Counted from the first letter of the stretch, positions 15,957 through 25,062 are shown. The stretch: DNA of 50,409 nt from UBA10646 sp003456175 (GCA_031976225.1 DALYLQ010000014.1:1-50409), one strand, 5' to 3'. A program made the numbers and translations. Notes: a model not told the origin generated them from the letters alone.

Positions 15957-16736
15957 TTAGTACGTTTGAATGTTGATAAATGTATTAACGATAAAACCCT
16001 GATTGTATTGAAATACTTGTTGCGAATTAACACTTCGTCCGAGTTGTGCTATTTGATTAAAATACCCTCCTTCAATTCTTAGTGTTGAACTGAACTTACA
16101 GCCAGCTATGATACCAAAACGGTTTTGGTCGAACACATTATTATTCACGTTCTTACCAAACCCAATTAAAACCTCATCAAAAGTTGCAGCATACCATTGC
16201 TTGCCTGTTGCCTTCGTAATAGATAAAGGTAACTGCATGCGAAACAAATACCGCAATCGGTTGGTATACACCGTTTTATCGGCCTTTGTTAATGCTCCAT
16301 TTGAGTAAGCACCAACCCACCGTTGTTCAAGCATAAAACGATGGTGTAAGTCTAACCTACCCTTTTTATCTGTAAGCTGTATCATTTGAAAAGCCCGTAA
16401 CTCTGGAAACGTTTTGCCTGCAGCTTGTATCGGAATTTCCCCGTAGTTGTAAGTATTTGCGTAAGCACCCCCCATTCGCACAAGCACATCTTTAGCCAGT
16501 TGATAGCTCACACCAACCCGTAACAAGCTTTGTTGCCAATGCTCAAAATAATCGGCTCGGCGGAACTGATATTCGCTGTGTATGCCCCATTTCGGATGTA
16601 CTTGAAAGGTTACAAAACCTGCCATCCAACCAATCTTATTATGGTCGCTTATCCTATTATTTTGTGCCCTTACGGTAAATGCTATTGCCAATAACACCAC
16701 TGCAGTGAGCAATTTCAGAACTACAAAACGCTTCAT
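15957..16736 (-). CDS. DUF2490 outer-membrane protein (second copy)
   Basis: A 259-residue paralogue of the protein at 2464-3219. A signal peptide ends near FTVRAQ (residues about 20-25). The mature chain has the family pattern: WAGFVTFQVHPKWGIHSEYQFRRAD, HHRFMLEQRWVGAYS, YTNRLRYLFRMQL and FDQNRFGIIAGCKF. Start 16736 is the signal-peptide Met; the upstream in-frame extension of 43 codons has no signal character. An iterated word (16668-16681) encodes the Phe-Thr-Val-Arg at the signal peptidase region, read in frame ttt-acc-gta-agg. It ends 69 bases upstream of the L,D-transpeptidase start, so shared transcription is plausible. Function unknown. Confidence 0.82.
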   Translation of the reverse strand: MKRFVVLKLLTAVVLLAIAFTVRAQNNRISDHNKIGWMAGFVTFQVHPKWGIHSEYQFRRADYFEHWQQSLLRVGVSYQLAKDVLVRMGGAYANTYNYGEIPIQAAGKTFPELRAFQMIQLTDKKGRLDLHHRFMLEQRWVGAYSNGALTKADKTVYTNRLRYLFRMQLPLSITKATGKQWYAATFDEVLIGFGKNVNNNVFDQNRFGIIAGCKFSSTLRIEGGYFNQIAQLGRSVNSQQVFQYNQGFIVNTFINIQTY

Positions 16737-16850
16737 CAAGAAATAGCTTGTGCTTGTATACAATGTTGATGGCGTTCTCAGGTTAGCAATAATGGCGACC
16801 AAAATACAGCTTCCATCCTCAAAAATCGAGTAACGAGCTACTAGTTTGAA

Positions 16851-16889
16851 CGAAAAAGAGCCCAATTATGATGTTGATTGAGCTCTTTC
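16851..16889 (-). terminator. Terminator after hppD
   Basis: On the minus strand the stem AAAGAGC/GCTCTTT, extended by CAAT/ATTG past a mismatch, is followed by a T run. It lies 22 bases past the hppD stop. Confidence 0.78.
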
Positions 16890-16911
16890 CGAATCTATAA
16901 AATAAGCTGTA

Positions 16912-18045
16912 TTACAAATTACCTCTTAAGTCTTGCTCTCTTTCAAGTGCTTCAAACAAGGCTTTAAAGTTGCCTTTACCAAAGCTCTTCGCACCTTTAC
17001 GCTGAATAATTTCGAAGAAAAGTGTTGGTCTGTCTTCTACGGGTTTGGTAAAAATCTGCAACAAGTAACCTTCTTCATCGCGGTCAATTAAAATACCTAA
17101 TTCACGAAGCGGCGCTAAATCTTCATCGATAGTACCTACTCTATCTAATACTGTATCGTAATAGCTACCAGGTACACGTAAGAATTCAACACCTCTATCT
17201 CTTAAAGCTGTAACTGTTTCAATAATATTGTTAGTAGCCAATGCAACGTGCTGTACACCTTCGCCATTATAAAAATCGAGGTACTCTTCTACCTGACTTT
17301 TCTTTTTCCCCTCTGCAGGTTCGTTGATTGGAAACTTCACATAACCGTTACCATTACTCATCACTTTACTCATGAGTGCAGAATATTCGGTTGAAATATC
17401 GTTATCATCGAAACTCAAAATATTTCTGAAGCCCATCACCTCTTCATAAAATTTAACCCATGGGTTCATTTGGTTCCAACCAACATTACCCACACAATGA
17501 TCTACATATAACAAACCTGTTTCAGTCGGATTGTAGTATGGCGTATTCCAAGCTACAAAACCAGGCAAAAAAGCACCGTTATAATTGTTACGTTCGATAA
17601 ACAAGTGTACGGTATCGCCATAGGTATGAATACCACTCATTACAACTTCACCATCGGCATCAGACAAGCGAGTAGGCTCCATGAAACTTTTAGCACCTCT
17701 ACTAGTAGTTTGCTGCCATGCATCAGTAGCATCATTTACGCGTAAGGAAAGAAACTTCACTCCATCGCCATGCTTGTATACATGATCGGCAATAGCATTA
17801 TCAGTTCGCAAAGCTGTGGTGAATACAAACGTGAGTTTGTTTTGCCGAATAGCATAGCTAGCTTTGTCTTTCACGCCTGTTTCCGGACCAGCATAAGCCA
17901 AAGCCTGAAATCCAAAAGCGGTTCTATAGAAATGTGCCGCCTGCTTAGCGTTACCAACATAAAACTCAACATAATCTGTGCCTTGCAAAGGCAAAAAATC
18001 GGTTGCAGCAGCTTGCTGCAATTGGGTTGCCACCAATGTATTCAT
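16912..18045 (-). CDS. hppD: 4-hydroxyphenylpyruvate dioxygenase
   Basis: A 377-residue non-haem iron enzyme that turns 4-hydroxyphenylpyruvate into homogentisate in tyrosine degradation. Two vicinal-oxygen-chelate domains are visible. The iron ligands of the C-terminal domain are His183 (YVDHCVGNV), His266 (VQHVALATN) and Glu345 (LFFEIIQRKG). The C-terminal FGKGNFKALFEALEREQ is the usual lid helix. The ATG at 18045 is chosen; a TTG two codons upstream only extends the frame. It is a single-gene unit between a terminator and the divergent purK, and other homogentisate genes are not in view. Confidence 0.95.
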   Translation of the reverse strand: MNTLVATQLQQAAATDFLPLQGTDYVEFYVGNAKQAAHFYRTAFGFQALAYAGPETGVKDKASYAIRQNKLTFVFTTALRTDNAIADHVYKHGDGVKFLSLRVNDATDAWQQTTSRGAKSFMEPTRLSDADGEVVMSGIHTYGDTVHLFIERNNYNGAFLPGFVAWNTPYYNPTETGLLYVDHCVGNVGWNQMNPWVKFYEEVMGFRNILSFDDNDISTEYSALMSKVMSNGNGYVKFPINEPAEGKKKSQVEEYLDFYNGEGVQHVALATNNIIETVTALRDRGVEFLRVPGSYYDTVLDRVGTIDEDLAPLRELGILIDRDEEGYLLQIFTKPVEDRPTLFFEIIQRKGAKSFGKGNFKALFEALEREQDLRGNL

Positions 18046-18248
18046 ATACAATATTTATAATAATGAAAAAGCGGAGTAGTAGCTAGAAGCACACTAGAAA
18101 ACATCACCCATAGCAAGCGTTTCCATGAGTAATGGAAAGCTTAAACGTTCGTCGTTGAACAATTTATGTGGATAATCAGGTAACATTTGCATGTAAAAGT
18201 AAAGAAACTACTGTATTCTGCAACTATTGGTTCATGTATCTTCGTTCT

Positions 18249-19385
18249 ATGAAAATGGGTATTTTAGGTGGAGGTCAACTAGGCCGAATGCTACTACAAG
18301 CTGCTGCGAATTACACAGTTACTACATACGTTTTAGAAAACGATCCACAATGCCCTGCAGCACATTTGTGCCATTATTTTGTACAAGGTGACATTCAAGA
18401 CTTTGATACGGTATACCGATTTGGAAAACAAGTTGATGTTCTAACAATAGAAATTGAAGCTGTAAATGTAGCAGCACTAGAAAAATTGGAACAAGAAGGG
18501 GTACGGGTGATACCATCGGCTAGTGCTATTAGAACCATTAAAAATAAAATTCATCAGAAAACACTGTATCAGGCACATGCCATACCAAGTGCCCCCTTTG
18601 TGGTAACACAGCAACAAACTGAACTTACAGAACACTTACACTTTTTACCTGCTGTTCACAAATTAGGTGAAGGTGGTTACGATGGTAAAGGTGTACAAAT
18701 TTTGAGGATCGAAGCCGATTTACCGCAAGGTTTTAATGCTCCTGCTGTACTCGAAAAAATGGTACCCATTGCAAAAGAAATAGCAATAATTGTTGCTGTT
18801 GGACAAGATGGGAGTACTGCATTATACCCACCGGTAGAAATGCTATTCGACCCTATTTTAAACTTACTCGACTATCAATTAGCACCTGCAAGCTTACCAG
18901 AACAAACCTTATGGCGTGCAGAAGCCATAGCATTAAAGGTTGTAAAAGCATTACAAAGTGCAGGCTTATTTGCAGTAGAAATGTTTGTAGATACGCATGG
19001 AGAAGTGTTGGTGAATGAAACAGCCCCAAGGGTGCATAACAGCGGGCATCATACCATTGAAGCGCATGAGTGTAGCCAATACGATATGCTCTTACGCATT
19101 CTATTAAACTATCCGCTCGGTAATACAAATGCTCGTAGTACAAGTGCCTTGGTGAATTTAATTGGTGCTCCTAACTATGTTGGTAGTGCTTATTATGAAG
19201 GCTTACAAGATACCTTACGTATGGAAAATGTATACGTGCATTTGTATGGTAAGCAACAAACCAAACCTGGCAGAAAAATGGGACATGTGACCATTATGGG
19301 TAAAGATGTTACCGATGTAATGCACAAGGCAAATTTGGTGAAACACACCTTAAAAGTAATTTCTAAAAATACCATTCATGAGTAA
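18249..19385 (+). CDS. purK: N5-carboxyaminoimidazole ribonucleotide synthase
   Basis: A 378-residue ATP-grasp enzyme that carboxylates AIR with bicarbonate and ATP in purine synthesis. The N terminus MKMGILGGGQLGRMLLQAA is the family signature; the ATP-grasp region runs through LGEGGYDGKGVQI (near residue 140), LEKMVPIAKEIAIIVA and the metal-binding NETAPRVHNSGHHTIEAHECSQYD (near 257). The ATG at 18249 gives the standard start; the open frame extends 27 codons upstream without family content. It overlaps purE by 8 bases. Confidence 0.96.
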   Translation: MKMGILGGGQLGRMLLQAAANYTVTTYVLENDPQCPAAHLCHYFVQGDIQDFDTVYRFGKQVDVLTIEIEAVNVAALEKLEQEGVRVIPSASAIRTIKNKIHQKTLYQAHAIPSAPFVVTQQQTELTEHLHFLPAVHKLGEGGYDGKGVQILRIEADLPQGFNAPAVLEKMVPIAKEIAIIVAVGQDGSTALYPPVEMLFDPILNLLDYQLAPASLPEQTLWRAEAIALKVVKALQSAGLFAVEMFVDTHGEVLVNETAPRVHNSGHHTIEAHECSQYDMLLRILLNYPLGNTNARSTSALVNLIGAPNYVGSAYYEGLQDTLRMENVYVHLYGKQQTKPGRKMGHVTIMGKDVTDVMHKANLVKHTLKVISKNTIHE

Positions 19386-19902
19386 TCAACCGTTAGTGGG
19401 TATTGTAATGGGTAGCGATAGCGATCTTTCCGTGATGAAAGATGCTGCAGATGTGTTACAATTTTTTCACATTCCTTTTGAGCTTACAGTAGTATCAGCA
19501 CATAGAACCCCATTGCGTATGGTAACATACGCACAACAAGCAGCAGAACGCGGATTACAAGTAATTATTGCAGGGGCAGGTGGTGCAGCTCACTTACCGG
19601 GTATGATTGCATCCATTACAGCCTTACCAGTTATTGGTGTACCTATTAAAAGCAGCAATAGTATTGATGGTTGGGATAGTGTTTTAAGTATTTTACAAAT
19701 GCCTAACGGTGTGCCAGTGGCAACAGTGGCTTTGAATGCAGCTAAAAACGCCGGACTACTTGCAACACAAATTATTGGGGCCAGTAACGAACATATCCGT
19801 AAAGCGATGGAAGCATATAAGCAAAGTATGGAGCAAAGTGTATTGGAAAAAGTGCATTTGTTGCAATCGCAGTGGCCCAATGAGTTTGATGCAGCTGAGT
19901 AA
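19378..19902 (+). CDS. purE: N5-carboxyaminoimidazole ribonucleotide mutase, class I PurE
   Basis: A 174-residue enzyme that rearranges the PurK product to CAIR, the next step in the same pathway. GIVMGSDSDLSVMKDA near the N terminus, VVSAHRTPLRM (residues about 38-48) and GAGGAAHLPGMIAS (about 66-79) form the active site, with the His of SAHR as the class I mark. Its ATG lies inside the end of purK, so the two are translationally coupled. A strong terminator follows. Confidence 0.96.
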   Translation: MSNQPLVGIVMGSDSDLSVMKDAADVLQFFHIPFELTVVSAHRTPLRMVTYAQQAAERGLQVIIAGAGGAAHLPGMIASITALPVIGVPIKSSNSIDGWDSVLSILQMPNGVPVATVALNAAKNAGLLATQIIGASNEHIRKAMEAYKQSMEQSVLEKVHLLQSQWPNEFDAAE

Positions 19903-19922
19903 TTTTCATGTACTACAATAAA

Positions 19923-19957
19923 TTAAGAAGGGCTTGCCGATGGCAAGCCCTTCTTAA
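19923..19957. terminator. Bidirectional terminator between purE and bshC
   Basis: A perfect 16-bp stem (TTAAGAAGGGCTTGCC and its complement) with loop GAT lies between two convergent genes. Confidence 0.92.
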
Positions 19958-19974
19958 TAACATCCTTCATTGTT

Positions 19975-21597
19975 TTACTTTACTTGCGTAAAATTGGGCA
20001 ATAACAGTATAGAAAATTGTTGCTCTAGAGTTAAGCTAGTGGCAAGCAGTTGTTGTATAAAATCCTTCCCATAACGAGCTACAAATCCGCCTATATTTTC
20101 AACACGTTCTTGTAAGTTATTATTAGGAAATAGCTGCGATTGTATGCGTTGAATTTGCAACTGTTGTTCGCTAAATTTTCGCTTTTCTGCCCTTAATAAC
20201 TTTTGTTCTAATTGGGTAATTTTTTTGGCAGCTTTTGTTTGCAAGCTAGCTACATGCGGCACTAACGTACCATCAACTTGCGCTACTTGTTGTGCTAACT
20301 GTTCGTACATATTTTGCAATGCCTCCATCGTTGTTTCTAACAGTAACGGTGCTTCGCTATGCTGCTCTACATACGCTGTTAATAGTTGATGGGTTGGTTG
20401 AAATAAATGCACTTCATCAAAACCAAGGCGCTGCCATTGCTGCCATTGCTGCTGCTGCATTATTAAAAAAGAGTTGCGTAATACTAGTACCGGATAGGGC
20501 ACTGCGGCAGCTTCAAAAACTGCTTTCAACTCTAACCAATAAGCTAATTCACCACCGCCACCAATAAAGGCTACATTCGGTAAAATAGTTTCTTGAAATA
20601 CACCTCTCAATATTACGTTGGCGCTGAAAAGTTCTGGTTGCTCGTGTACTAATTGTAGTAGTTCTACTTGCGTAAATGATAAGCCTAGGGTAGGCACTTC
20701 AAAATTACCTTCACTTGTTTTTGTGATGCGTTCTCTATTATTTGCCGTAAGGTAAAACAAGTTAATATCTCTACCCGCAGCTTGCACTTTATAACCTTTA
20801 TGGGCAAGTTGTTGGATGGTGGCAGTTACTGCATTGCTTGAAAACTGTGTTGTAATTTCTTGTTGAATTACTTGCGTAAATGTTGCTTTTAGCAACTTAT
20901 TATCAGGTATGAGTATAATTAAACCTTCATTACCAAATAGTTCGTGTACAAGCGAAAATGTGGCCTCTTGTATACTTACACCGATTTTATAATATGTTTG
21001 TAAAGTTTGGAGCCACCATTTACCGTAAGGTAATACACTAATTTGTTTTTCGAGCTGTTGTAATAATGTAATAAAAGCCTCGTCTACCAACATGCGGCCA
21101 ACTGCACCAGTTTGATTGGTGCGCCAAGTGTAACGCTTACCATCAATAGTAAAATGATTGAGCTCTTCGAGGTCGGCATCTTCGCTACCCATATAATACA
21201 CTGGTACAAAGTTGTATTCGGGCATTTGTTGTTGCAAGTGCCGACTAAGCTGTATGGCGTGGGCTATTTTGTAGATAAAATAAAGTGGACCTGTTGCAAT
21301 ATTGGGCTGATGTGCTGTGGTTACTGTGAATGTATTTTCGTGTGCTAACAAAGCAATTTGCGCTTGTACAATGTTAGCATTAGGCATCTGTTGATACTGT
21401 GCAGTTAGTGCTGTTACTAATGACTGCCTGGGCGTTGCAAACTGCTTACGCTGAGCAATGGCGGCTTTAACACCATCAATATTAGGGGCATGTGCGTAGA
21501 ACGACGCTAAGCGTGGTGATTGCTTGATATAATCGGTAACGAGGGTACTGAAGTAGGCTGTTTGTTCGTAAGGTAAGGTGATACAATCGCACTCCAT
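19975..21597 (-). CDS. bshC: Bacillithiol biosynthesis protein BshC (putative cysteine-adding enzyme)
   Basis: A 540-residue cytoplasmic protein that by family adds cysteine to glucosaminyl-malate, the last step of bacillithiol synthesis. Signature blocks are TTAHQPNIATGPLYFIYKIAHAI (near residue 95), FVPVYYMGSEDADLEELNHF (near 140), VILRGVFQETILPNVAFIGGGGELAYWLELK (near 330) and a C-terminal Gln-rich coiled coil (QLEQKLLRAEKRKFSEQQLQIQRIQSQ). Length is typical. It implies that this organism uses bacillithiol as its low-molecular-weight thiol; bshA and bshB are not in the window. Three TACTTGCGTAAA words and two longer words lie inside. Confidence 0.95.
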   Translation of the reverse strand: MECDCITLPYEQTAYFSTLVTDYIKQSPRLASFYAHAPNIDGVKAAIAQRKQFATPRQSLVTALTAQYQQMPNANIVQAQIALLAHENTFTVTTAHQPNIATGPLYFIYKIAHAIQLSRHLQQQMPEYNFVPVYYMGSEDADLEELNHFTIDGKRYTWRTNQTGAVGRMLVDEAFITLLQQLEKQISVLPYGKWWLQTLQTYYKIGVSIQEATFSLVHELFGNEGLIILIPDNKLLKATFTQVIQQEITTQFSSNAVTATIQQLAHKGYKVQAAGRDINLFYLTANNRERITKTSEGNFEVPTLGLSFTQVELLQLVHEQPELFSANVILRGVFQETILPNVAFIGGGGELAYWLELKAVFEAAAVPYPVLVLRNSFLIMQQQQWQQWQRLGFDEVHLFQPTHQLLTAYVEQHSEAPLLLETTMEALQNMYEQLAQQVAQVDGTLVPHVASLQTKAAKKITQLEQKLLRAEKRKFSEQQLQIQRIQSQLFPNNNLQERVENIGGFVARYGKDFIQQLLATSLTLEQQFSILLLPNFTQVK

Positions 21598-21634
21598 TAT
21601 TAGTAACTTTAGTTGTGGTTACGAAATAAACGCA

Positions 21635-21660
21635 GAAAGGTGGTTTGCACGCCACCTTTC
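21635..21660 (-). terminator. Hairpin downstream of rimO
   Basis: A perfect 9-bp stem (GAAAGGTGG / CCACCTTTC) with an 8-base loop lies 30 bases past the rimO stop. The T run on the minus side is poor, so it is a possible rather than strong terminator. Confidence 0.5.
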
Positions 21661-21689
21661 TTGTAAATTATGATTTTGTTGCCGTGAAA

Positions 21690-23003
21690 TTACTCAGCAA
21701 CTACTTCGCCTTCTAAATCGTAATCGTATGCTTTTGTAATTTTCACTTGTACAAACGCACCAATCGCAAGTTTTTTAGTGCTGTGAATTACTACTTCATT
21801 ATCTACCTCTACACTATCGAATTCGGTACGACCTAAGTAACGACCAGCCTCTTTTTTATCAACTAATACTTTAAAAATCTTACCTACTTTTTCTTGGTTT
21901 TTCTCGTAGCTAATTTCTTGCTGTAATTCCATGATTTCTTGTGCTCGTGCTTGCTTTTCATCTGCAGGAATATCATCTGCTAAATCGTAGGCACTGGTAT
22001 TTTCTTCGTGGCTATAAGTGAAAATTCCTACTCTATCGAAACGCATGCGTGTTAAGAAATCTTTTAGCTCTTCAATATCTTCCCTTGTTTCGCCCGGGAA
22101 ACCTGCAATAAGTGTTGTTCGTAAGCATATATCAGGATTAATAGCTCTGATATTAGCAATGAGCTCCTCCATTTCTTGCCTAGTGCTTTGGCGCTTCATG
22201 GCTTTGAGCATATTATTACTAGCGTGTTGCAATGGCATATCGAGGTAGTTACAAATGTTGCTACGCTCTTTCATTACTTCTAACACATCGAGTGGAAATT
22301 TATTCGGATAGGCGTAATGCAAACGAATCCATTCTAATCCTTGAACATCACTTAAGCGACGCAACAATTCGGCAAGCTTACGCTCTTTATAAATGTCTAA
22401 ACCATAGTAGGTTAGTTCTTGCGCAATAAGCATGATTTCCTTCACACCATTTTTCACTAAATGCTCGGCTTCTGTAACAACAGCCTCCATGGTTTTGCTC
22501 ACATGCTTACCACGCATTAAAGGAATAGCACAAAAACTACAAGTACGGTTACAACCCTCACTAATTTTTAAATAAGCGTAATGCTTGGGTGTAGCCAATA
22601 AACGCTCACCTAATAACTCAGTTTTATAGTCGGCATCGAACTGTTTTAAAATCAGCGGTAGTTCTAACGTACCGAACCAAGCATCTACTTCAGGAATCTC
22701 CGATTCTAAATCGCCACGATAGCGTTCGCTCAAGCAACCAGTAACATATACCTTATCTAGCTTTCCCTTTTTCTTGAGCGATACTTGTTCTAAAATGGTA
22801 TTGATACTTTCCTCCTTCGCCTTATCAATAAAGCCGCATGTATTTACTACCACGATGTTATGATCTAGCTTTGCATTCTCATGCACTACCACAGTATCGT
22901 TCGCAGCTAACTGACCACTTAATACCTCACTATCTACCAGGTTTTTACTACAGCCAAGTGTTATAATATTAACCTTATCTTGTTTTAATGTTTTTGCTTT
23001 CAC
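21690..23003 (-). CDS. rimO: Ribosomal protein S12 methylthiotransferase
   Basis: A 437-residue radical-SAM enzyme that adds a methylthio group to an aspartate of ribosomal protein uS12. The N-terminal domain has Cys18 (TLGCSKNLVDSE), Cys56 (NTCGFID) and Cys90 (TGCLSERY) for the second cluster. The radical-SAM motif is Cys151/155/158 (EGCNRTCSFCAIP). A TRAM domain closes the protein (VLVDKKEAGRYLGRTEFDSVEVDNEV). The SKNLVDSE motif separates RimO from MiaB. The start codon is GTG. It follows ftsY by 20 bases, so both are on the ribosomal-protein transcript. Confidence 0.96.
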   Translation of the reverse strand: MKAKTLKQDKVNIITLGCSKNLVDSEVLSGQLAANDTVVVHENAKLDHNIVVVNTCGFIDKAKEESINTILEQVSLKKKGKLDKVYVTGCLSERYRGDLESEIPEVDAWFGTLELPLILKQFDADYKTELLGERLLATPKHYAYLKISEGCNRTCSFCAIPLMRGKHVSKTMEAVVTEAEHLVKNGVKEIMLIAQELTYYGLDIYKERKLAELLRRLSDVQGLEWIRLHYAYPNKFPLDVLEVMKERSNICNYLDMPLQHASNNMLKAMKRQSTRQEMEELIANIRAINPDICLRTTLIAGFPGETREDIEELKDFLTRMRFDRVGIFTYSHEENTSAYDLADDIPADEKQARAQEIMELQQEISYEKNQEKVGKIFKVLVDKKEAGRYLGRTEFDSVEVDNEVVIHSTKKLAIGAFVQVKITKAYDYDLEGEVVAE

Positions 23004-23023
23004 TACATCAATATTTTAGCTGC

Positions 23024-23986
23024 CTACTTATTTAAACTAAATAAGCTATCTACAAATTCGTGCTTATCAAAAATGAGTAAATCGTGCATTTTTTCACCCA
23101 CGCCAATGTACTTCACCGGAATATTCAGTTGACTTGCGATAGCCAACACAATACCTCCTTTTGCCGTACCATCAAGTTTTGTAATTGCCAACGCCGATAC
23201 ATCGGTAACAGCAGTAAATTGCTTGGCTTGCTCTAATGCATTTTGGCCGGTGCTACCATCGAGTACTAATAAAACCTCGTGTGGTGCATCGGGTATTACT
23301 TTTTTGATAACACGTTTAATTTTTCCCAACTCATCCATCAAATGTGCTTTATTATGCAATCGACCAGCGGTATCAATAATTACAACATCGGCACCACGGC
23401 TAACGGCACTTTGCACTGCATCAAACGCAACGGCACCGGGGTCGCTACCCATAGCTTGTTTCACAATGGGTACACCAACACGTTCGCTCCAAATGGTTAA
23501 TTGGTCTACGGCTGCTGCTCTAAATGTATCAGCGGCACCCAATAGCACCGACTTACCGGTTGATTTAAAATTATAAGCCAACTTACCAATGGTAGTTGTT
23601 TTACCCACACCATTAACGCCTACCACCAAAAGCACATAAGGCTTTTTACCTTCGGGCAAGCCAAATTGCTTATAGCTATCTTCAGGTGCATCGGTAAGTA
23701 CTGCTTGAATTTCGCTTTGCAAAATTTTATTCAGCTCATCGGTACCAACATACTTATCTCTGGCTACACGAGCTTCGATATTCTGAATGATTTTTACGGT
23801 TGTATCGAGGCCTACATCGGCAGTGATAAGTGCTTCTTCTAGTTGGTCGAGCACTTCTTCATCTACAGAGCTTTTGCCAGCAATGGCTTTAGTAATTTTA
23901 GAAAAGAAGGTTTCCTTGGTTTTTTCTAAACCTTGGTTGAGGCTCTCTTTTTCTTTCTTGCCAAATAATTTATCGAAAAAACCCAT
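23024..23986 (-). CDS. ftsY: Signal recognition particle receptor FtsY
   Basis: A 320-residue SRP GTPase that docks ribosomes making membrane proteins. It has an N domain (about 20-100) with little of the acidic A domain, then the NG GTPase: P-loop GVNGVGKTT (123-131), AADTFRAAAVDQL, DTAGRLHNKAHLMDEL, TKLDGTAKGG and IGVGEKMHDLLIF. The short length is usual for Bacteroidota. It is the downstream partner of rpmB-rpmG-bL38, separated by a hairpin, and upstream of rimO. Confidence 0.97.
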   Translation of the reverse strand: MGFFDKLFGKKEKESLNQGLEKTKETFFSKITKAIAGKSSVDEEVLDQLEEALITADVGLDTTVKIIQNIEARVARDKYVGTDELNKILQSEIQAVLTDAPEDSYKQFGLPEGKKPYVLLVVGVNGVGKTTTIGKLAYNFKSTGKSVLLGAADTFRAAAVDQLTIWSERVGVPIVKQAMGSDPGAVAFDAVQSAVSRGADVVIIDTAGRLHNKAHLMDELGKIKRVIKKVIPDAPHEVLLVLDGSTGQNALEQAKQFTAVTDVSALAITKLDGTAKGGIVLAIASQLNIPVKYIGVGEKMHDLLIFDKHEFVDSLFSLNK

Positions 23987-24049
23987 GATACTTAAAATGT
24001 ACTTTAATGAGTAGCAATATTACTTTTAATCGCCGAAATACTTGAAACA

Positions 24050-24079
24050 CAAAAAGCCTTCCACGTGGGAAAGCTTTTA
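24050..24079 (-). terminator. Terminator after the ribosomal-protein trio
   Basis: On the minus strand an imperfect stem (AAAAGC, TTCC arms around CACGTG) ends with TTTTT. It lies 33 bases past the bL38 stop and before ftsY, so ftsY may need read-through or its own promoter. Confidence 0.75.
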
Positions 24080-24111
24080 TGAGTATGTTTCATCCGGTAA
24101 GCCCGAACGGT

Positions 24112-24285
24112 TTATTTCTGTGCTAAGAAATCGTTCACTTTATCTTTGTGAACAATTTGCTCTTTGAAAGTGTAGGCGCCAGTTTTAGGGCTGCGTACAG
24201 CTCTAATAACTTTAGTCCAGTTCTTTGCCTCGGCAGATGCCTTAAGGTCTTTAATCTTCGCGTTCTTTGAAGCTGCCTTTGCCAT
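24112..24285 (-). CDS. DUF4295 protein, probable ribosomal protein bL38
   Basis: A 57-residue, very basic protein (MAKAASKNAKIKDLKAS...NDFLAQK). The start ATG is at 24283-24285 and the TAA at 24112-24114. It is 2 bases downstream of rpmG in the order rpmB-rpmG-DUF4295-ftsY that is widespread in Bacteroidota. The DUF4295 family is restricted to this phylum; from memory it was seen in a Flavobacterium ribosome structure and named bL38. Small size, charge and neighbours fit a large-subunit protein. The family assignment is confident; the ribosomal role relies on that recollection. Confidence 0.85.
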   Translation of the reverse strand: MAKAASKNAKIKDLKASAEAKNWTKVIRAVRSPKTGAYTFKEQIVHKDKVNDFLAQK

Positions 24286-24287
24286 GA

Positions 24288-24470
24288 TTATTTAATTTCT
24301 TTGTGAACAGTAACTTTTTTCAAGATGGGGTTATACTTTTTTAACTCCAAACGCTCAGGCGTGTTTTTCTTGTTTTTTACAGTAATGTAGCGGCTTGTAC
24401 CAGCTTGACCAGAGTTTTTGTGCTCTGTACATTCAAGAATTACCTGAACTCTATTGCCCTTCTTTGCCAT
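24288..24470 (-). CDS. rpmG: 50S ribosomal protein bL33
   Basis: A 60-residue basic protein of the large subunit. The family pattern RVQVILECTEHKNSG...SRYITVKNKKNTPERLELKKYNPILKKVTVHKE is complete. Only one Cys is left of the four that zinc-binding bL33 forms carry, so it is the zinc-free (C-minus) type. It starts 27 bases after rpmB and ends 2 bases before the bL38 gene. Confidence 0.96.
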   Translation of the reverse strand: MAKKGNRVQVILECTEHKNSGQAGTSRYITVKNKKNTPERLELKKYNPILKKVTVHKEIK

Positions 24471-24497
24471 TTATCGGTAATTTAATGCGGTTAACAA

Positions 24498-24734
24498 TTA
24501 GATTTTCTCACCCTTAGCACGCAATTCCTTGATTACGACTGCTAAGCCGTTTTTATTGATTGTACGTAAAGCGTCGGCAGTTAACTTTAAAGTTATCCAA
24601 CGATCTTCTTCAGCGTAATAAAAACGCTTTGTTTGTAAATTAGGTAAAAAGCGACGCTTGGTCTTAATATTTGAGTGAGAAACATAATGACCGCCTATTG
24701 GCTTCTTACCGGTTACCTGACATACTCTTGCCAT
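24498..24734 (-). CDS. rpmB: 50S ribosomal protein bL28
   Basis: A 78-residue large-subunit protein beginning MARVCQVTGKKPIGGHYVSHSNIKTKRRFLPNLQ, the standard bL28 N terminus, and ending LRTINKNGLAVVIKELRAKG. The ATG at 24734 is the family start; the frame is open 8 codons further up but that part overlaps the promoter-like box. It is the first gene of the unit rpmB-rpmG-bL38 and probably ftsY-rimO. Confidence 0.96.
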   Translation of the reverse strand: MARVCQVTGKKPIGGHYVSHSNIKTKRRFLPNLQTKRFYYAEEDRWITLKLTADALRTINKNGLAVVIKELRAKGEKI

Positions 24735-24755
24735 CTCTGTAATTTTTTCGGACGG

Positions 24756-24763
24756 CAAAAGTA
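24756..24763 (-). promoter_or_regulatory. Candidate -7 promoter element of the rpmB operon
   Basis: Read on the minus strand TACTTTTG matches TAnnTTTG and lies 21 bases before the rpmB start. A TTTG sits upstream but at 11 rather than about 19 bases, so support for the -33 element is weak. Confidence 0.5.
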
Positions 24764-25062
24764 GGCAACTACATCAAATCAGCCTAATTTTTGTGAAATA
24801 TTTTTATCCTTACGGTAAATGATAACATTCACAGGCAATGAATTTCATGTTTTATTCATTTCCCCGTAAGGGCAAAACCGTTATTTTGCAGTCACAATAC
24901 AACATTAATGCACTTTTTGCACTTAAATCTTGATTTCTTAGATCATCCCAGAGCGTAAGCACATTTGCCGTAAGGCGAGCTATGCCTTTTTTCAGGCTTC
25001 TCTCATCCACTTTATTCATTAAAACAATTTTGGCTGGTAACGCAGCCGAACCAACATTTTAT
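24764..25062. other. Intergenic region with three iterated-word copies
   Basis: This divergent interval between rpmB and rocD holds no convincing gene. It carries CCTTACGGTAAATG (24808-24821), a degenerate inverse copy CCCCGTAAGG (24862-24871) and CATTTGCCGTAAGG (24962-24975). The frame upstream of rocD is open from 24982 but shows no family content there. No clear rocD promoter was found. Confidence 0.6.

Noticed and set aside
3791..20882. Explaining word B by a conserved peptide (FTQV)
   Set aside because: The same DNA word encodes YLRK and CVNV in other frames and also lies in non-coding DNA.
24982..25062. N-terminal extension of rocD
   Set aside because: The added residues do not belong to the family and the standard N terminus begins at 25063.
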